Source of the DNA: Mesorhizobium sp. Root102
GTDB lineage: Bacteria; Pseudomonadota; Alphaproteobacteria; Rhizobiales; Rhizobiaceae
Assembly: GCF_001425625.1 (NCBI RefSeq)
Contig: NZ_LMCP01000046.1
Location: 6,107 to 70,106 of the forward strand
Reading direction: 5' to 3'
DNA length: 64,000 nt
The notes under the pieces were generated by a model. The model was not told the origin of the DNA and ran no database searches. It was given only the letters and a program-made list of their open reading frames with translations. The translations under genes were made by a program, and so were the position numbers. Below are positions 1 through 8,281 of the stretch, piece after piece (the stretch's first letter is position 1; every line of letters starts with the position of its first letter).

Positions 1-45
1 CTCATAACCTGAAGGTCACAGGTTCAAATCCTGTCCCCGCAACCA
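1..45 (+). tRNA. tRNA-fMet, 3' part only
   Basis: The window opens inside a tRNA gene. The anticodon loop CTCATAA (positions 1-7) carries anticodon CAT. The T arm is ACAGG/TTCAAAT/CCTGT and the acceptor strand CCCCGCA is followed by an encoded ACCA. The acceptor ending in A rather than G before the discriminator matches the unpaired 1:72 position of bacterial initiator tRNAs, so initiator is preferred over elongator Met. The 5' half lies outside the window. Confidence 0.85.
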
Positions 46-63
46 ACTTCATCATAAATCAAT

Positions 64-93
64 AACCGTCCCGGTCTAACCAGGGCGGTTTTT
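64..93 (+). terminator. Rho-independent terminator after tRNA-fMet
   Basis: Twelve-base arms at 64-75 and 79-90, with two mismatches that can form G-U pairs and a three-base loop, run into five Ts at 89-93. It sits 19 bases past the tRNA CCA, so it most likely ends the tRNA transcript. Confidence 0.75.
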
Positions 94-226
94 GCGTTTT
101 GACGGAAGCGCAGTCATCATGCGAGCACGTTAAGTGCCGTTCGGCTACGCACACCAGCAAGGGGGGCTGCGTACTCCCGAGTGTATCCCCCGAGTACGAG
201 GTGTTCCTCGGCAGCGAGCCCTCTGC

Positions 227-1416
227 TTACGAAAAATCCTTCGCCGCGACGAACCGCTCACGAAAAATGCGGGCGAAGTTGTTGTGCACGATCTGTACGC
301 CAATTTCTTGGCGCAGGTTGTCGCCAGAAGGATCCGATGACAGCAGGTTCTGACTCGTGACAAGCAGATTGCTGACGTCCCAGCCCAGAACCTTGGCGTA
401 CAATCGAGGGCGTTGAACGGGTGACACCCTTAAATTGCGCTTTGAAAAATCCCGGAGTGCTGAAGTCGCGCTGCAGTCTCCAGGGCCTCTAGCGTTGGGC
501 CCATCGCATATCCCATCTGATGGCTAAGGAGGACTATTCGGTCCTTGGCATTGTCTCTGGCGTCAAGAACAACGTCGGCGTGTTCGCTCCCCAACACTAT
601 CCTTGCGGTGCTCGTCAGACCTACCGGTGCCGGCTCCCTCGCTAGCTGCCGACCAATGGCAAGCATATCAGTACTGAAAGTACCGATATTGCCATCCGGC
701 GGTCTAGCGAGTTCCGCGAGTTCAAAAGCGACGTCTGCCAGAATGTGTGAGTCACGCAGACGCACCGAAGTCTCGAATGCATCGAATTTGGATGCGAGCC
801 AGTTACAGGAACCAACCACGGCCTGATAGATATGGGGCTCACCGGTGTCGGCGAAAATTATCTTCGCATGGGATCTGCTGGGCGAAGCATGGACCCGGAC
901 ACGAGATTGAACCCCCTCTTTTGAGAAACGCGCTCGCAGTGCGTTTGCAGCAATTAACGTGTCATTTTGGCCCTTCTTCTCTGAAGACTGCCCCCAGATA
1001 ATGTCCACAAGAACGTCTCGCCGAGCGGCTAGTAGCAAAGCTGGAAACCAGCGATCGAGCGCGACCTCAGAGTAAGAGCGACAAGGCGGCGACGCCTCGC
1101 ATCCGCAATGGCCTTTTCTAAGCAAGGCGCGTCCGATACCCAAGCGTTGTCGATCAAGGCGCACGGCAAGTTCCCAGATGTGCAACGTGTCATCCTGGAT
1201 CTCCGCGCTCAGGAATGCGATCGGCGGGTCGTCGAGCTCCGCCGCGACCCAGCACGTGCCCTTGGCGATGAGTTCACGGTGGCGCTCGACTGTCTGGTTG
1301 TCGTCATCAGCGATCCAGGCAAGCTCCTCGATCCACCGATAAGCCTCACCCGCAGACTGTTCGATATCGGGTAGTGCTTCCGCGTCAGCGTCTTGCGCAA
1401 TTCGGATGGTGGTCAT
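227..1416 (-). pseudogene. Chimeric remnant: GNAT N-terminus joined to phospholipase-D-like (HKD) protein
   Basis: Reading from 1416, about 104 residues look like the front of a GNAT acetyltransferase, ending at the acetyl-CoA loop QRLGIGRALL. The rest looks like a PLD-superfamily protein, with a clear HxKx4D motif (HAKIIFAD) and the following VGSCNWLAS. The frame stops at 430, but the typical PLD C-terminus (LYAKVLGWD, LLVTSQNLLSSDP) continues one base out of frame at 427-227. In that second motif the expected His is Tyr. An internal deletion fused two genes, and a frameshift and His loss broke the PLD part. The intact family has two HKD motifs and acts as a nuclease, phospholipase or helicase-associated factor. 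The GNAT start overlaps the upstream acetyltransferase stop by four bases. Confidence 0.7.
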
Positions 1417-1853
1417 TGGGTTGCAGTCGGGGCTTCCAGTATTTTGCAGAGAATGACGTTGGAGTATCCCTCAGGCCAATCCGCAAATTCGGCTACGCGC
1501 ACGAACCCGGCTTTTTCATACATTCCTGGCGCTTGGAAATCATGGCTCTGCACCCAAATCCGCCGAACGCCGCGGGCGTCGGCCTCGGCCGCGAAGGCGT
1601 TCAACAACGCTCGCGCATAGCCACGTCCCCTATGCGCCTCGTCGATCCACATCTGTTTGAGTTCGCAAGTGCCTGCCCAGGAAAATCCCGTTGCAACGCC
1701 GACGATGCGTCCAACCGCGTCGCGAATCACAAAGCCAAGGCCCTGAGCGTCATCACGCCCTACAGCTTCCCGGTTGTAGGCGTAGATCCTGTCTTCGAAG
1801 GCGTCGATCTCAATTGCAGAAAGATCGTGCTGGGGTTGGGCAAGGGTGGTCAT
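1413..1853 (-). CDS. GNAT family N-acetyltransferase
   Basis: A 146-residue protein of normal length for a single GNAT domain. The acetyl-CoA binding loop is RGRGYARALL (about residues 75-84), preceded by the strand LKQMWIDEAHRG and followed by the late GNAT strand and helix (GMYEKAGFVRV). GNAT proteins move acetyl groups from acetyl-CoA to amines; the substrate cannot be told from sequence. Its ATG overlaps the stop of the DoxX gene upstream and its stop overlaps the next gene (ATGA both times), so the three were built as one minus-strand transcript. Confidence 0.85.
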   Translation of the reverse strand: MTTLAQPQHDLSAIEIDAFEDRIYAYNREAVGRDDAQGLGFVIRDAVGRIVGVATGFSWAGTCELKQMWIDEAHRGRGYARALLNAFAAEADARGVRRIWVQSHDFQAPGMYEKAGFVRVAEFADWPEGYSNVILCKILEAPTATQ

Positions 1854-2359
1854 TTCGAGCGCTCATTTCCCTTGGGTCGAGACAAGACCGTCTCAAGCGA
1901 CAAACGGCCAGGACCGCCTACTGCAAGCGTTGCGAGGCCGGCTAGGTAAAGCAGGATGATCTCGTAACCGACGGGCCCGAATCGGATTCCTGCCGACGTC
2001 ACTTCGGCAAACTTCACCGAGAAGAATCCATATTGGGAATGGACCGTGAACAATGCCGTCAAAAGCACGATCGCCATCGGCACGCTGACTAGCGGAATAA
2101 ACACGCCCGCCAGCACAGCACCGCCGCCGACAAGTTCAACCAGCGTCGTCAGCCATGCCAGCAATTGCGGCACGGGAACTCCCAGAATCTGAAGCACCAC
2201 GCCAAAGCTTTCCGGTCCCCTGCTGAGCTTGGCGTAGCCATGGGCCAGAAAGCCAAAGCCCACGATCAACCTTATCGGCAACGGCGCCCATCCGGCGGCA
2301 GCGCTGGATGAGGAGAGTGTGGTTCTTGAGACAAGTTTACGGAAATGCATTGCCGGCAT
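1850..2359 (-). CDS. DoxX family membrane protein
   Basis: 169 residues with four hydrophobic segments. The DoxX signature region is LPIRLIVGFGFLAHGYAKL (about residues 28-46), then VELVGGGAVLAG. DoxX-family proteins are small inner-membrane proteins often linked to thiol or quinone redox and oxidative stress; no reaction is proven for this one. It leads a three-gene overlapping unit with the acetyltransferase. The 213 bases upstream (2360-2572) hold no recognisable gene. A second DoxX lies in the bufferin operon at 7008-7484. Confidence 0.85.
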   Translation of the reverse strand: MPAMHFRKLVSRTTLSSSSAAAGWAPLPIRLIVGFGFLAHGYAKLSRGPESFGVVLQILGVPVPQLLAWLTTLVELVGGGAVLAGVFIPLVSVPMAIVLLTALFTVHSQYGFFSVKFAEVTSAGIRFGPVGYEIILLYLAGLATLAVGGPGRLSLETVLSRPKGNERSK

Positions 2360-2572
2360 ACCCTCTTCTGTGTGCGGTGTGCCTGAAGTTGGGCACCACC
2401 TGAAAAGCCCGACATTACGGACTGAGCTACAGTCTGCTATTCGCCCATGGTGACTGCCCGTTACGGCCTCACAGCAACGTTACCGCCGTTTAGGGATGCC
2501 TCGGCGAGAGCAGAACCAAAATCGCCCGGCCAACCTCACACGGTAGACCGGGCGTGATGGAAGCGCGGTCGA

Positions 2573-3118
2573 TCAGGCGGCTTCGGCGGCGCGAACGACG
2601 GGAAAGTCGATATCGGTCTCGGCAACATTGTTGATGAGATTGGTCAGGAAGTTCTCGGCTACGACGGTGACAATCTCGATGACTTGAGCCTCGGTGAAGC
2701 CAGCCAGTTTAACGGCGGCAATGTCAGCATCCTTTACCTTGCCGCGGGTCTCCGCCACCCTGGCCGCGAAACGCACCGCCGCGTCAGCCTTCGGATCGCC
2801 CGACGCGCCCTTGCGGTTGAGCGCAATCTCCTCGGCACTGATCTTTGCCAGGTTGAGACCGAGATAGGTATGAGCAGACAGGCAGTAATCGCAACCGTTC
2901 ACCTGGGCAACGGCCAATGCAATGCGTTCGCGGGTCTTTACGTCCAATGCTCTGGTGAGAGCACCGGACAAGCTGGTCATGCCCGCCAGAGCTGCAGGAC
3001 TTATCGAAACGAGGCGGAAGAGGCCGGGAACGACGCCAAGCTGCTTGTTCACGGCGTCGAGAATGGGTTGCGAGGCGACTGGGGCTGCTTCGCGGGTTGG
3101 GATGGCAATGCGGGACAT
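2573..3118 (-). CDS. Carboxymuconolactone decarboxylase / AhpD-like peroxidase-family protein
   Basis: 181 residues, all alpha by pattern. The AhpD redox motif is CDYCLSAH (Cys76, Cys79, His83), preceded by the helix KTRERIALAVAQVNG. In AhpD the two cysteines and the His act as a peroxidase or alkylhydroperoxide-linked disulfide reductase; a longer CMD protein with this motif usually has such redox activity. It is divergent from the LysR gene at 3237, with a 118-base shared promoter region, which makes that LysR its likely regulator. Confidence 0.85.
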   Translation of the reverse strand: MSRIAIPTREAAPVASQPILDAVNKQLGVVPGLFRLVSISPAALAGMTSLSGALTRALDVKTRERIALAVAQVNGCDYCLSAHTYLGLNLAKISAEEIALNRKGASGDPKADAAVRFAARVAETRGKVKDADIAAVKLAGFTEAQVIEIVTVVAENFLTNLINNVAETDIDFPVVRAAEAA

Positions 3119-3236
3119 TCATATCTCTCCTGTTCGATGATGTCGGTGCGACAGGAGCTGTCTATTATCTTCCGCTATGCGAGAGTATTGGATGCCCACA
3201 AGATACGACCTCTCATTATTTGGAAGATGATGCCCC

Positions 3237-4169
3237 ATGGACCGTCTCGAAGCCATGTCAATTTTGATCGCCGCCGTCGAAACCGGCAGTCTGTCGGCGG
3301 CGGGGCGCAAACTCGGAACACCCCTGCCAACCATCAGTCGCAAGGTTACGGAATTGGAGGCCTATCTCCACACCCGCTTGCTCGTCCGATCGACACGCCG
3401 ACTTATCCTGACCGATAGCGGAGCCGCCTATGTGGCCGCCTGCAAGCGAATCCTGGAGCAGGTGGGCGAGGCGGAGCGAACCGCATCCGGCGAATACAAC
3501 GCGCCAAAGGGCGATCTGATCATTACGGCTCCCGTCGTATTCGGACGACTGCATGTGCTACCGGCGATAAATGATTTCCTCTCGCACTTTCCAGACATCA
3601 ACGTGCGGTTGGTGCTGTCAGACCGCAATGTGAATCTCATCGATGACCATGTCGATATGGCCGTTCGAATTGGCCCTTTGCCGGACAGCAGCATGGTGGC
3701 GACGCGGGTAGGATCCGTGCGTCGTGTTGTCTGCGGCAGTCCTGCCTATTTTGCTGACCATGGCTTGCCAAGGGCGCCGGCCGAACTTTCCGCGGTCTCT
3801 TGCGTCACCTTCGATGTCCTGGCGTCCGCCACATCCTGGAGTTTTGCCACGCCAGGCTCGAATGCCGAGCAGACCGTAGCCATCCGCTCACGTCTTTCAG
3901 TGAATACCGCGGAAGCTGCGATCGACGCGGCCGTGGCAGGTGTAGGTGTCACCAGGGTGCTCTCCTATCAAGCGGCAAAGGCGATCGAGCAAGGAAAGCT
4001 GGTGGCCGTTCTTGAAGGGTTCGAGCCGGAACCCATGCCGGTCAGCCTCCTCCATGCAGGTCAGGGGCTTTTGCCCCTCAAGATGCGATCCTTTCTTGAT
4101 TTTGTGGCCCCGCGATTGCGCAAGGCCCTTCTGCCGCCGAAGCACGGCGGATGGCCAACCCGTCATTGA
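3237..4169 (+). CDS. LysR family transcriptional regulator
   Basis: 310 residues. The N-terminal winged helix-turn-helix begins MDRLEAMSILIAAVETGSLS and includes the recognition helix region TPLPTISRKVTELE. The effector domain follows from about residue 90 (GDLIITAPVVFGRLHVLP). The style is that of the AbgR/DmlR branch. It is divergent from the AhpD-like gene; LysR proteins usually control the divergent neighbour and themselves from the shared spacer. The effector is unknown. Confidence 0.9.
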   Translation: MDRLEAMSILIAAVETGSLSAAGRKLGTPLPTISRKVTELEAYLHTRLLVRSTRRLILTDSGAAYVAACKRILEQVGEAERTASGEYNAPKGDLIITAPVVFGRLHVLPAINDFLSHFPDINVRLVLSDRNVNLIDDHVDMAVRIGPLPDSSMVATRVGSVRRVVCGSPAYFADHGLPRAPAELSAVSCVTFDVLASATSWSFATPGSNAEQTVAIRSRLSVNTAEAAIDAAVAGVGVTRVLSYQAAKAIEQGKLVAVLEGFEPEPMPVSLLHAGQGLLPLKMRSFLDFVAPRLRKALLPPKHGGWPTRH

Positions 4170-4318
4170 TGCACAAGGTGATCTCCCCGGGGTGAAGGCT
4201 CCGCGTTCGAGCCGCGGATGGTGCTGATAAGTCCAGTGCGGCCTTGTTGGAAACCATTCTGACACTTATTAAAGGGTTACAAATTGCCACTGCTGAAATG
4301 ATCGGAAAAGAGTCGAAA

Positions 4319-4894
4319 ATGGGTGAGCAAATGATTGGCGAACTTCGCGACGGTATGCCCTTCGTTGGAGGCAAGCTCTGGATCGATTTCGTCAATTCGG
4401 CGACCGCAACAATGGGCGATTTCCTTGAAACGCCCGACGGGTGGCGCCGTTGGATTGCGGCCGCGGACTTGCCGCCAGCGTCAACAGGAGAAGTGCCGAA
4501 TGTCGGACCCGCGCGTGACCTGCGGACGGCCCTAACGACCCTGTTGGCGCATCTGATCCGGCAAACCAGGCCGCCTCAGCAAGCCATCGACGCCGTCAAC
4601 CGGCATCTGGGAGAGGTTGGGGTCCGCAAGCAACTCCAGATTCGCGACGGCGTGCTGGCCATTGGTGCCGCGACCACGGGTGGCAATGATGCGCTGGCTG
4701 CTATCGCGCAGGATTTTGCCGACTTTGCCGCTGGTTTCGAACCACATCGTCTGCGGCACTGCAGCGGGCCGGACTGCACGCTGGCTTTCTACGACACCGC
4801 CCGCAACGCCACCCGGCGCTGGTGTTCCATGGCCCTGTGTGGCAACCGCCACAAGGTCAAGACGCACCGCGCGAGGAAGCTCGTCTGCGACTAG
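4319..4894 (+). CDS. CGNR zinc-finger (ABATE domain) regulator
   Basis: 191 residues from the chosen ATG; an in-frame start at 4244 would add 25 residues that look unlike the family. The N-terminus holds an ABATE-type stress-linked domain starting FVGGKLWIDFVNS. The C-terminus has the CGNR zinc finger with Cys148, Cys153, Cys169 and Cys174 (CSGPDC, then WCSMALCGNR). The family is thought to be DNA-binding and to respond to stress or ligands. It lies upstream of, and in the same direction as, the secreted hydrolase at 5090, with a 9-bp palindrome between them, so it may control that gene. Confidence 0.85.
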   Translation: MGEQMIGELRDGMPFVGGKLWIDFVNSATATMGDFLETPDGWRRWIAAADLPPASTGEVPNVGPARDLRTALTTLLAHLIRQTRPPQQAIDAVNRHLGEVGVRKQLQIRDGVLAIGAATTGGNDALAAIAQDFADFAAGFEPHRLRHCSGPDCTLAFYDTARNATRRWCSMALCGNRHKVKTHRARKLVCD

Positions 4895-4976
4895 GGTCCA
4901 ATCGACTCTCATTAAGCTGTGAGCTGGCTCTGTCAGAGCCATCCGAGAAACAAACGGGCAGTCGCGCACTGGGTGC

Positions 4977-4998
4977 CGCGTCACGGTATCGTGACGCG
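4977..4998. promoter_or_regulatory. Perfect 22-base inverted repeat upstream of the alpha/beta hydrolase
   Basis: Two perfect 9-base arms (4977-4985 and 4990-4998) flank the loop GTAT. There is no T run, so an operator is more likely than a terminator. A TTGACA hexamer follows at 5026-5031, but I see no good -10 at the right spacing. It lies 83 bases past the CGNR regulator stop and 92 bases before the hydrolase ATG. Confidence 0.45.
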
Positions 4999-5089
4999 CC
5001 CCTTGTGTAACCGATAAAAATGACGTTGACAGGTTTCGACAAATTCGACACCATTAAAACGTACAATTAACGGTTACAAGGTTCGCAAC

Positions 5090-6085
5090 ATGTTCCAGAC
5101 GTCATCTCTCCCGGGCAGTTCCGCCCTTTCCCGCTCCTGGCGCAGCGGTTTGATCGGCGCGCTACTCGCTGCTGTGGCTTCGATTCCATCCGTCTTTGCG
5201 GGCCAAGCGGCCAACGTCGAGACACTTTCGAAGACGGTGAAGGTGGATGGGCTCGACATCTTCTATCGCGAGGCCGGGCCAAAGGACGCGCCAGTCGTCT
5301 TGCTGCTGCACGGTTTTCCCTCTTCCTCGCACATGTATCGCAACCTGATCCCCAGGCTCGCGGCACACTACCGGGTCATCGCGCCGGACTATCCAGGTTT
5401 TGGCTATAGTTCAGCGCCAACACTTGACCATTTCGCCTATACGTTTGGTGCGGTCACCGACATCGTCGACCACTTTACCCAGACTGTCGGAGCGAAGAAT
5501 TATGTGCTCTTCATGCAGGACTATGGTGGCCCCGTCGGCTTCCGACTGGCGGTCAAGCATCCGGAGCGTCTGCGTGGCCTGATCATACAGAACGCGGTCG
5601 CAAACGTCGAAGGCTGGAACCCTGACGTGGTGAAGCAGCTTTCGCCTTTCTGGGTGAAACGCAACGCAGAGACGGAAAAGCCAATCCGCGACATTCTCAC
5701 GCCTGACGCCACGAAATTCGAATACACGCACGGCACCACGCAACCGGACAAACTGTCGCCAGATGCTTGGACCGTCGATCAGGCGGGCCTCGACCGGCCG
5801 GGCAATGTCGACATCCAACTCCAGTATTTCCACGACTACCAGACAAACGTCGCTCTCTATCCTGCGTGGGGTGCGTTTCTGAAATCGGCACAGCCGCCAC
5901 TCCTCATCGTCTGGGGCAGGAACGACCCATATTTCACGCTGAAGGGCGTGGACTATCTCAAGGAGTTGGTTCCGGGTGCAGAGGTGCATCTCTACGACGC
6001 CGGTCATTTCGCGCTCGAAACATATGGTGACGAGATCGCCGCAACCTCGCTCGAGTTCCTATCGCGATTGCCGAAGATCAATTGA
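5090..6085 (+). CDS. Secreted alpha/beta hydrolase with Asp nucleophile (haloalkane dehalogenase/epoxide hydrolase type)
   Basis: 331 residues. A signal-peptide-like N-terminus (hydrophobic 20-38, ending SVFAGQA) points to export. The fold markers are the oxyanion HGFP (74-77), nucleophile elbow MQDYGG with Asp144, acid region GRNDP (Asp279), and AGHF with His306. Asp in place of Ser at the elbow is typical of haloalkane dehalogenases and epoxide hydrolases, which form a covalent ester with Asp. The substrate is not predictable. The gene stands alone after the CGNR regulator and is followed by a hairpin at 6096-6127. Confidence 0.85.
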   Translation: MFQTSSLPGSSALSRSWRSGLIGALLAAVASIPSVFAGQAANVETLSKTVKVDGLDIFYREAGPKDAPVVLLLHGFPSSSHMYRNLIPRLAAHYRVIAPDYPGFGYSSAPTLDHFAYTFGAVTDIVDHFTQTVGAKNYVLFMQDYGGPVGFRLAVKHPERLRGLIIQNAVANVEGWNPDVVKQLSPFWVKRNAETEKPIRDILTPDATKFEYTHGTTQPDKLSPDAWTVDQAGLDRPGNVDIQLQYFHDYQTNVALYPAWGAFLKSAQPPLLIVWGRNDPYFTLKGVDYLKELVPGAEVHLYDAGHFALETYGDEIAATSLEFLSRLPKIN

Positions 6086-6095
6086 TCGACTTGAG

Positions 6096-6127
6096 GCGGC
6101 GTTCCGATGCATTTGTCGGAGCGCCGC
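6096..6127 (+). terminator. Hairpin after the alpha/beta hydrolase
   Basis: Arms 6096-6107 and 6116-6127 pair at 11 of 12 positions with an 8-base loop. It starts ten bases past the hydrolase stop. No T run follows, so it is either a weak intrinsic terminator or an mRNA-stabilising stem. The remaining stretch to 6274 shows no gene. Confidence 0.45.
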
Positions 6128-6274
6128 GCCCCATGTTCCTCCACCAAAAGCGGAGCCGCGGATGTCCCGGCCAGCCGGTCCCAGGATGGTTTGACGCAAG
6201 AGCGGGACGTGCTGGCCCCGAGGGCCACAGCCTGAATACGGCGTTCTGTCCCGATCAACTGCACGAGGTTTCAT

Positions 6275-6982
6275 TCACATCGATTTCAAGACATAGGTTT
6301 CGTCGAAGTCGGCAAGCTTCGGATACGCGATTGTCGGGGCACACAGGAGCCCGAGGACGCGTTCGCGGTAACGAACGAGGCACTGCCGGCGCTCGCTGTC
6401 GCTGATGCGCGCTGGCGCATGCACGAGGAATGGCTCGATCACGGTGAAGCCCACAAAGTAGAGCATCCCGTGGTTGATTGGGAACAGGATCTCGGCGATT
6501 GGGCCGTTTAGTCCGCGGTTGGAATATATCAGCGGAGGCCCGCCGATTGTGACGGAACACATCGCGCGCTTTCCTGCCAAGACGCCGCGATCATACCATT
6601 TGCCGCCGCCATAGATGCGGCCACCCGACGCGAACATTCGGTCAACCCAGCCCTTGAGGATCGCCGGCAGCCCGAACCACCAGAGCGGAAACTGCAGGAT
6701 CAAGGCGTCGCACCAGAAAAGCTTGTCCATCTCGGCCTGGATGTCTGGAGCGAATCCGTCGTGGGCATCCGCATTCGCCTCCTCAGACTGCTGGTGGTAG
6801 TAGTTCGCGTCTCGAATGGTCGTGAAGTTGCGCCGGTCTGATACCGGATTGAAGCTCATGGCATAGAGATCGGAGATAACGACCTCGTGCCCCGCCGCAG
6901 ACAGTGCGTCCTGCGCCGAGCGGGTTAGGGCGCCGTTGAAGCTGTTGTGCTCCGGGTGGGCATGAACGATGAAAATGCGCAC
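6275..6982 (-). CDS. Flavodoxin-like NAD(P)H:quinone oxidoreductase
   Basis: 235 residues from GTG at 6982, which has GGGAAG just upstream; the longer frame to 7045 would overlap the DoxX gene. The fold is the NQO1/MdaB/KefF type: IFIVHAHPEHNSFNGAL at the FMN loop, then QFPLWWFGLPAILKGW and DRMF, the classic active-site strand of this family. These enzymes use FMN or FAD to pass two electrons from NAD(P)H to quinones, avoiding semiquinone radicals. It is the last gene of the bufferin operon, 25 bases after the DoxX gene. Confidence 0.85.
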   Translation of the reverse strand: MRIFIVHAHPEHNSFNGALTRSAQDALSAAGHEVVISDLYAMSFNPVSDRRNFTTIRDANYYHQQSEEANADAHDGFAPDIQAEMDKLFWCDALILQFPLWWFGLPAILKGWVDRMFASGGRIYGGGKWYDRGVLAGKRAMCSVTIGGPPLIYSNRGLNGPIAEILFPINHGMLYFVGFTVIEPFLVHAPARISDSERRQCLVRYRERVLGLLCAPTIAYPKLADFDETYVLKSM

Positions 6983-7007
6983 CGTGCTTCCCTGCTGGTC
7001 GAGATGT

Positions 7008-7484
7008 TCATTTTCCAGACGCTGAAAAGGTCCGCTCGGCGACATAGTCGAGCGAGAAGGCGCCGGCGCCCCGGGTCAGCACGAGCAGCAGCAGCGAGGC
7101 CCACAGCAGATGCTCGGCCCAGTTCTCCGGGAAAACGAAGATCTGGATTACCGATACGACACCGAGCAGCAGCAGTGCGCCGAGGCGAGAGAATAGTCCC
7201 AGGAAAAGCAGCACCGCCCCGGTGATCTCTGCCGTTGTCGCCAGCGGCGCCGCGATCGACGGATCGATGAGCGGTAGATTGTATTCGCTGGCGAACAGCT
7301 GCAGCGTCACCGGCCAAGACGCCAGCTTCGATTGTGCAGACTGCCAGAAGACATGCGCAATCGCCACGCGAGCTGCGAGCTGGACCAGCGAAAATGGGAT
7401 ACGCTCCGGCAACTTGATCACTCGTCGGTAAAGACCAACAAGGCCGGCAGGGCGAGGAGGGGAATATTCCGGTATCGCAGTCAT
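7008..7484 (-). CDS. DoxX family protein of the bufferin operon
   Basis: 158 residues with four predicted membrane segments (IAHVFWQSAQSKLASW, ITGAVLLFLGLFSRLGALLLL, VSVIQIFVF, LLWASLLLLVLTRG). DoxX proteins are regular partners of DUF2282/DUF692/DUF2063 clusters, including the gold-induced gig genes of Cupriavidus, where the equivalent is called gigT. It starts 12 bases after the DUF2063 gene ends. A membrane redox or export role for the bufferin system is inferred. Confidence 0.85.
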   Translation of the reverse strand: MTAIPEYSPPRPAGLVGLYRRVIKLPERIPFSLVQLAARVAIAHVFWQSAQSKLASWPVTLQLFASEYNLPLIDPSIAAPLATTAEITGAVLLFLGLFSRLGALLLLGVVSVIQIFVFPENWAEHLLWASLLLLVLTRGAGAFSLDYVAERTFSASGK

Positions 7485-7495
7485 GGTCGTTTCCT

Positions 7496-8281
7496 TCAGT
7501 TTGAGAGAGGGTGCACCGGGACGCGCACGTCGGTGACGAGCCTGTCGCGGAACAGACGCACAAGCGCTGAAACCAGGTCGAAGGCCGGGTCGAGCGCCAA
7601 GGCGCGGCCAGTGGCATGCTCAAGGCCGAAGCCGTGCTTCAGCGAATGCCAGAAGGCGAAGCTCGCGCGGTCGAGCAGAAAAAGCCGCACGTAGTTCCTC
7701 GATCGCCAAAGCGCCACCCGTTCGGGGCGCCTTGTCCAGGTGATTTTTTCATCGACCGCAGTCTCCTTTTGATGCTCCATCCATACCGATAGGATCGACC
7801 AGTGGGAGACGATCAGTCGCAGTGAAGGCTGGAGCAGGATATCCGGCGACAGCCCAAGGTCGGTGCTGTCGTATTCTGCGAGACTGCGGGCCGGCAGCGA
7901 AGCTGTATCGAGCGCTTCGGCAATGGCCCATTCGAGCCGCGCGGTCTCGGCGACGATTGGCATGTCGGACAGCGTGTCGATGGTTTTCAGGAAGCGAGGG
8001 AAGCCCGCGCCATAACGCGCCAGGCGTGACTCCGCCGGCGGATGCCGTCGAATGAATTCGCTCGCCATAAAGCGGAAGAAACGTTCGTCGACGAGGCGAG
8101 CCGTAACGGGGAAGACCGCCATCAGCACAGCAGTCAACGAACTGCGCGTATTGTTCTGGTAGATGCGCAGGCGAGCCATTGGGTCGGCCTTGCCGGCGGT
8201 CAGCATTTTTGCGTCGATCACTGGCTCCATGGCCAGCACCGAGCGCGCCACGATGGTCTGCAGATGTTCAAGCGGCAGCAT
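7496..8281 (-). CDS. bufC: BufC-type DUF2063 protein, partner of the MNIO enzyme
   Basis: 261 residues from ATG 8281; the frame upstream is antisense-like and not part of the protein. The N-terminus LEHLQTIVARSVLA is the DUF2063 putative DNA-binding-like start that in studied systems serves as peptide or enzyme partner domain. It follows the DUF692 gene with a 14-base overlap. In known bufferin pathways BufC works with BufB to bind and modify the BufA precursor in the cytoplasm before export. The assignment rests on family order plus these signatures. Confidence 0.8.
   Translation of the reverse strand: MLPLEHLQTIVARSVLAMEPVIDAKMLTAGKADPMARLRIYQNNTRSSLTAVLMAVFPVTARLVDERFFRFMASEFIRRHPPAESRLARYGAGFPRFLKTIDTLSDMPIVAETARLEWAIAEALDTASLPARSLAEYDSTDLGLSPDILLQPSLRLIVSHWSILSVWMEHQKETAVDEKITWTRRPERVALWRSRNYVRLFLLDRASFAFWHSLKHGFGLEHATGRALALDPAFDLVSALVRLFRDRLVTDVRVPVHPLSN

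Noticed and set aside
99-363. Short frames on both strands after the tRNA terminator
   Set aside because: The only protein-like signal here is the minus-strand PLD tail already described.
3127-3157. CTCCTGT...ACAGGAG inverted repeat in the LysR/AhpD spacer
   Set aside because: The left arm is the ribosome-binding site of the AhpD-like gene, so the pairing may be chance; arms are 17 bases apart.
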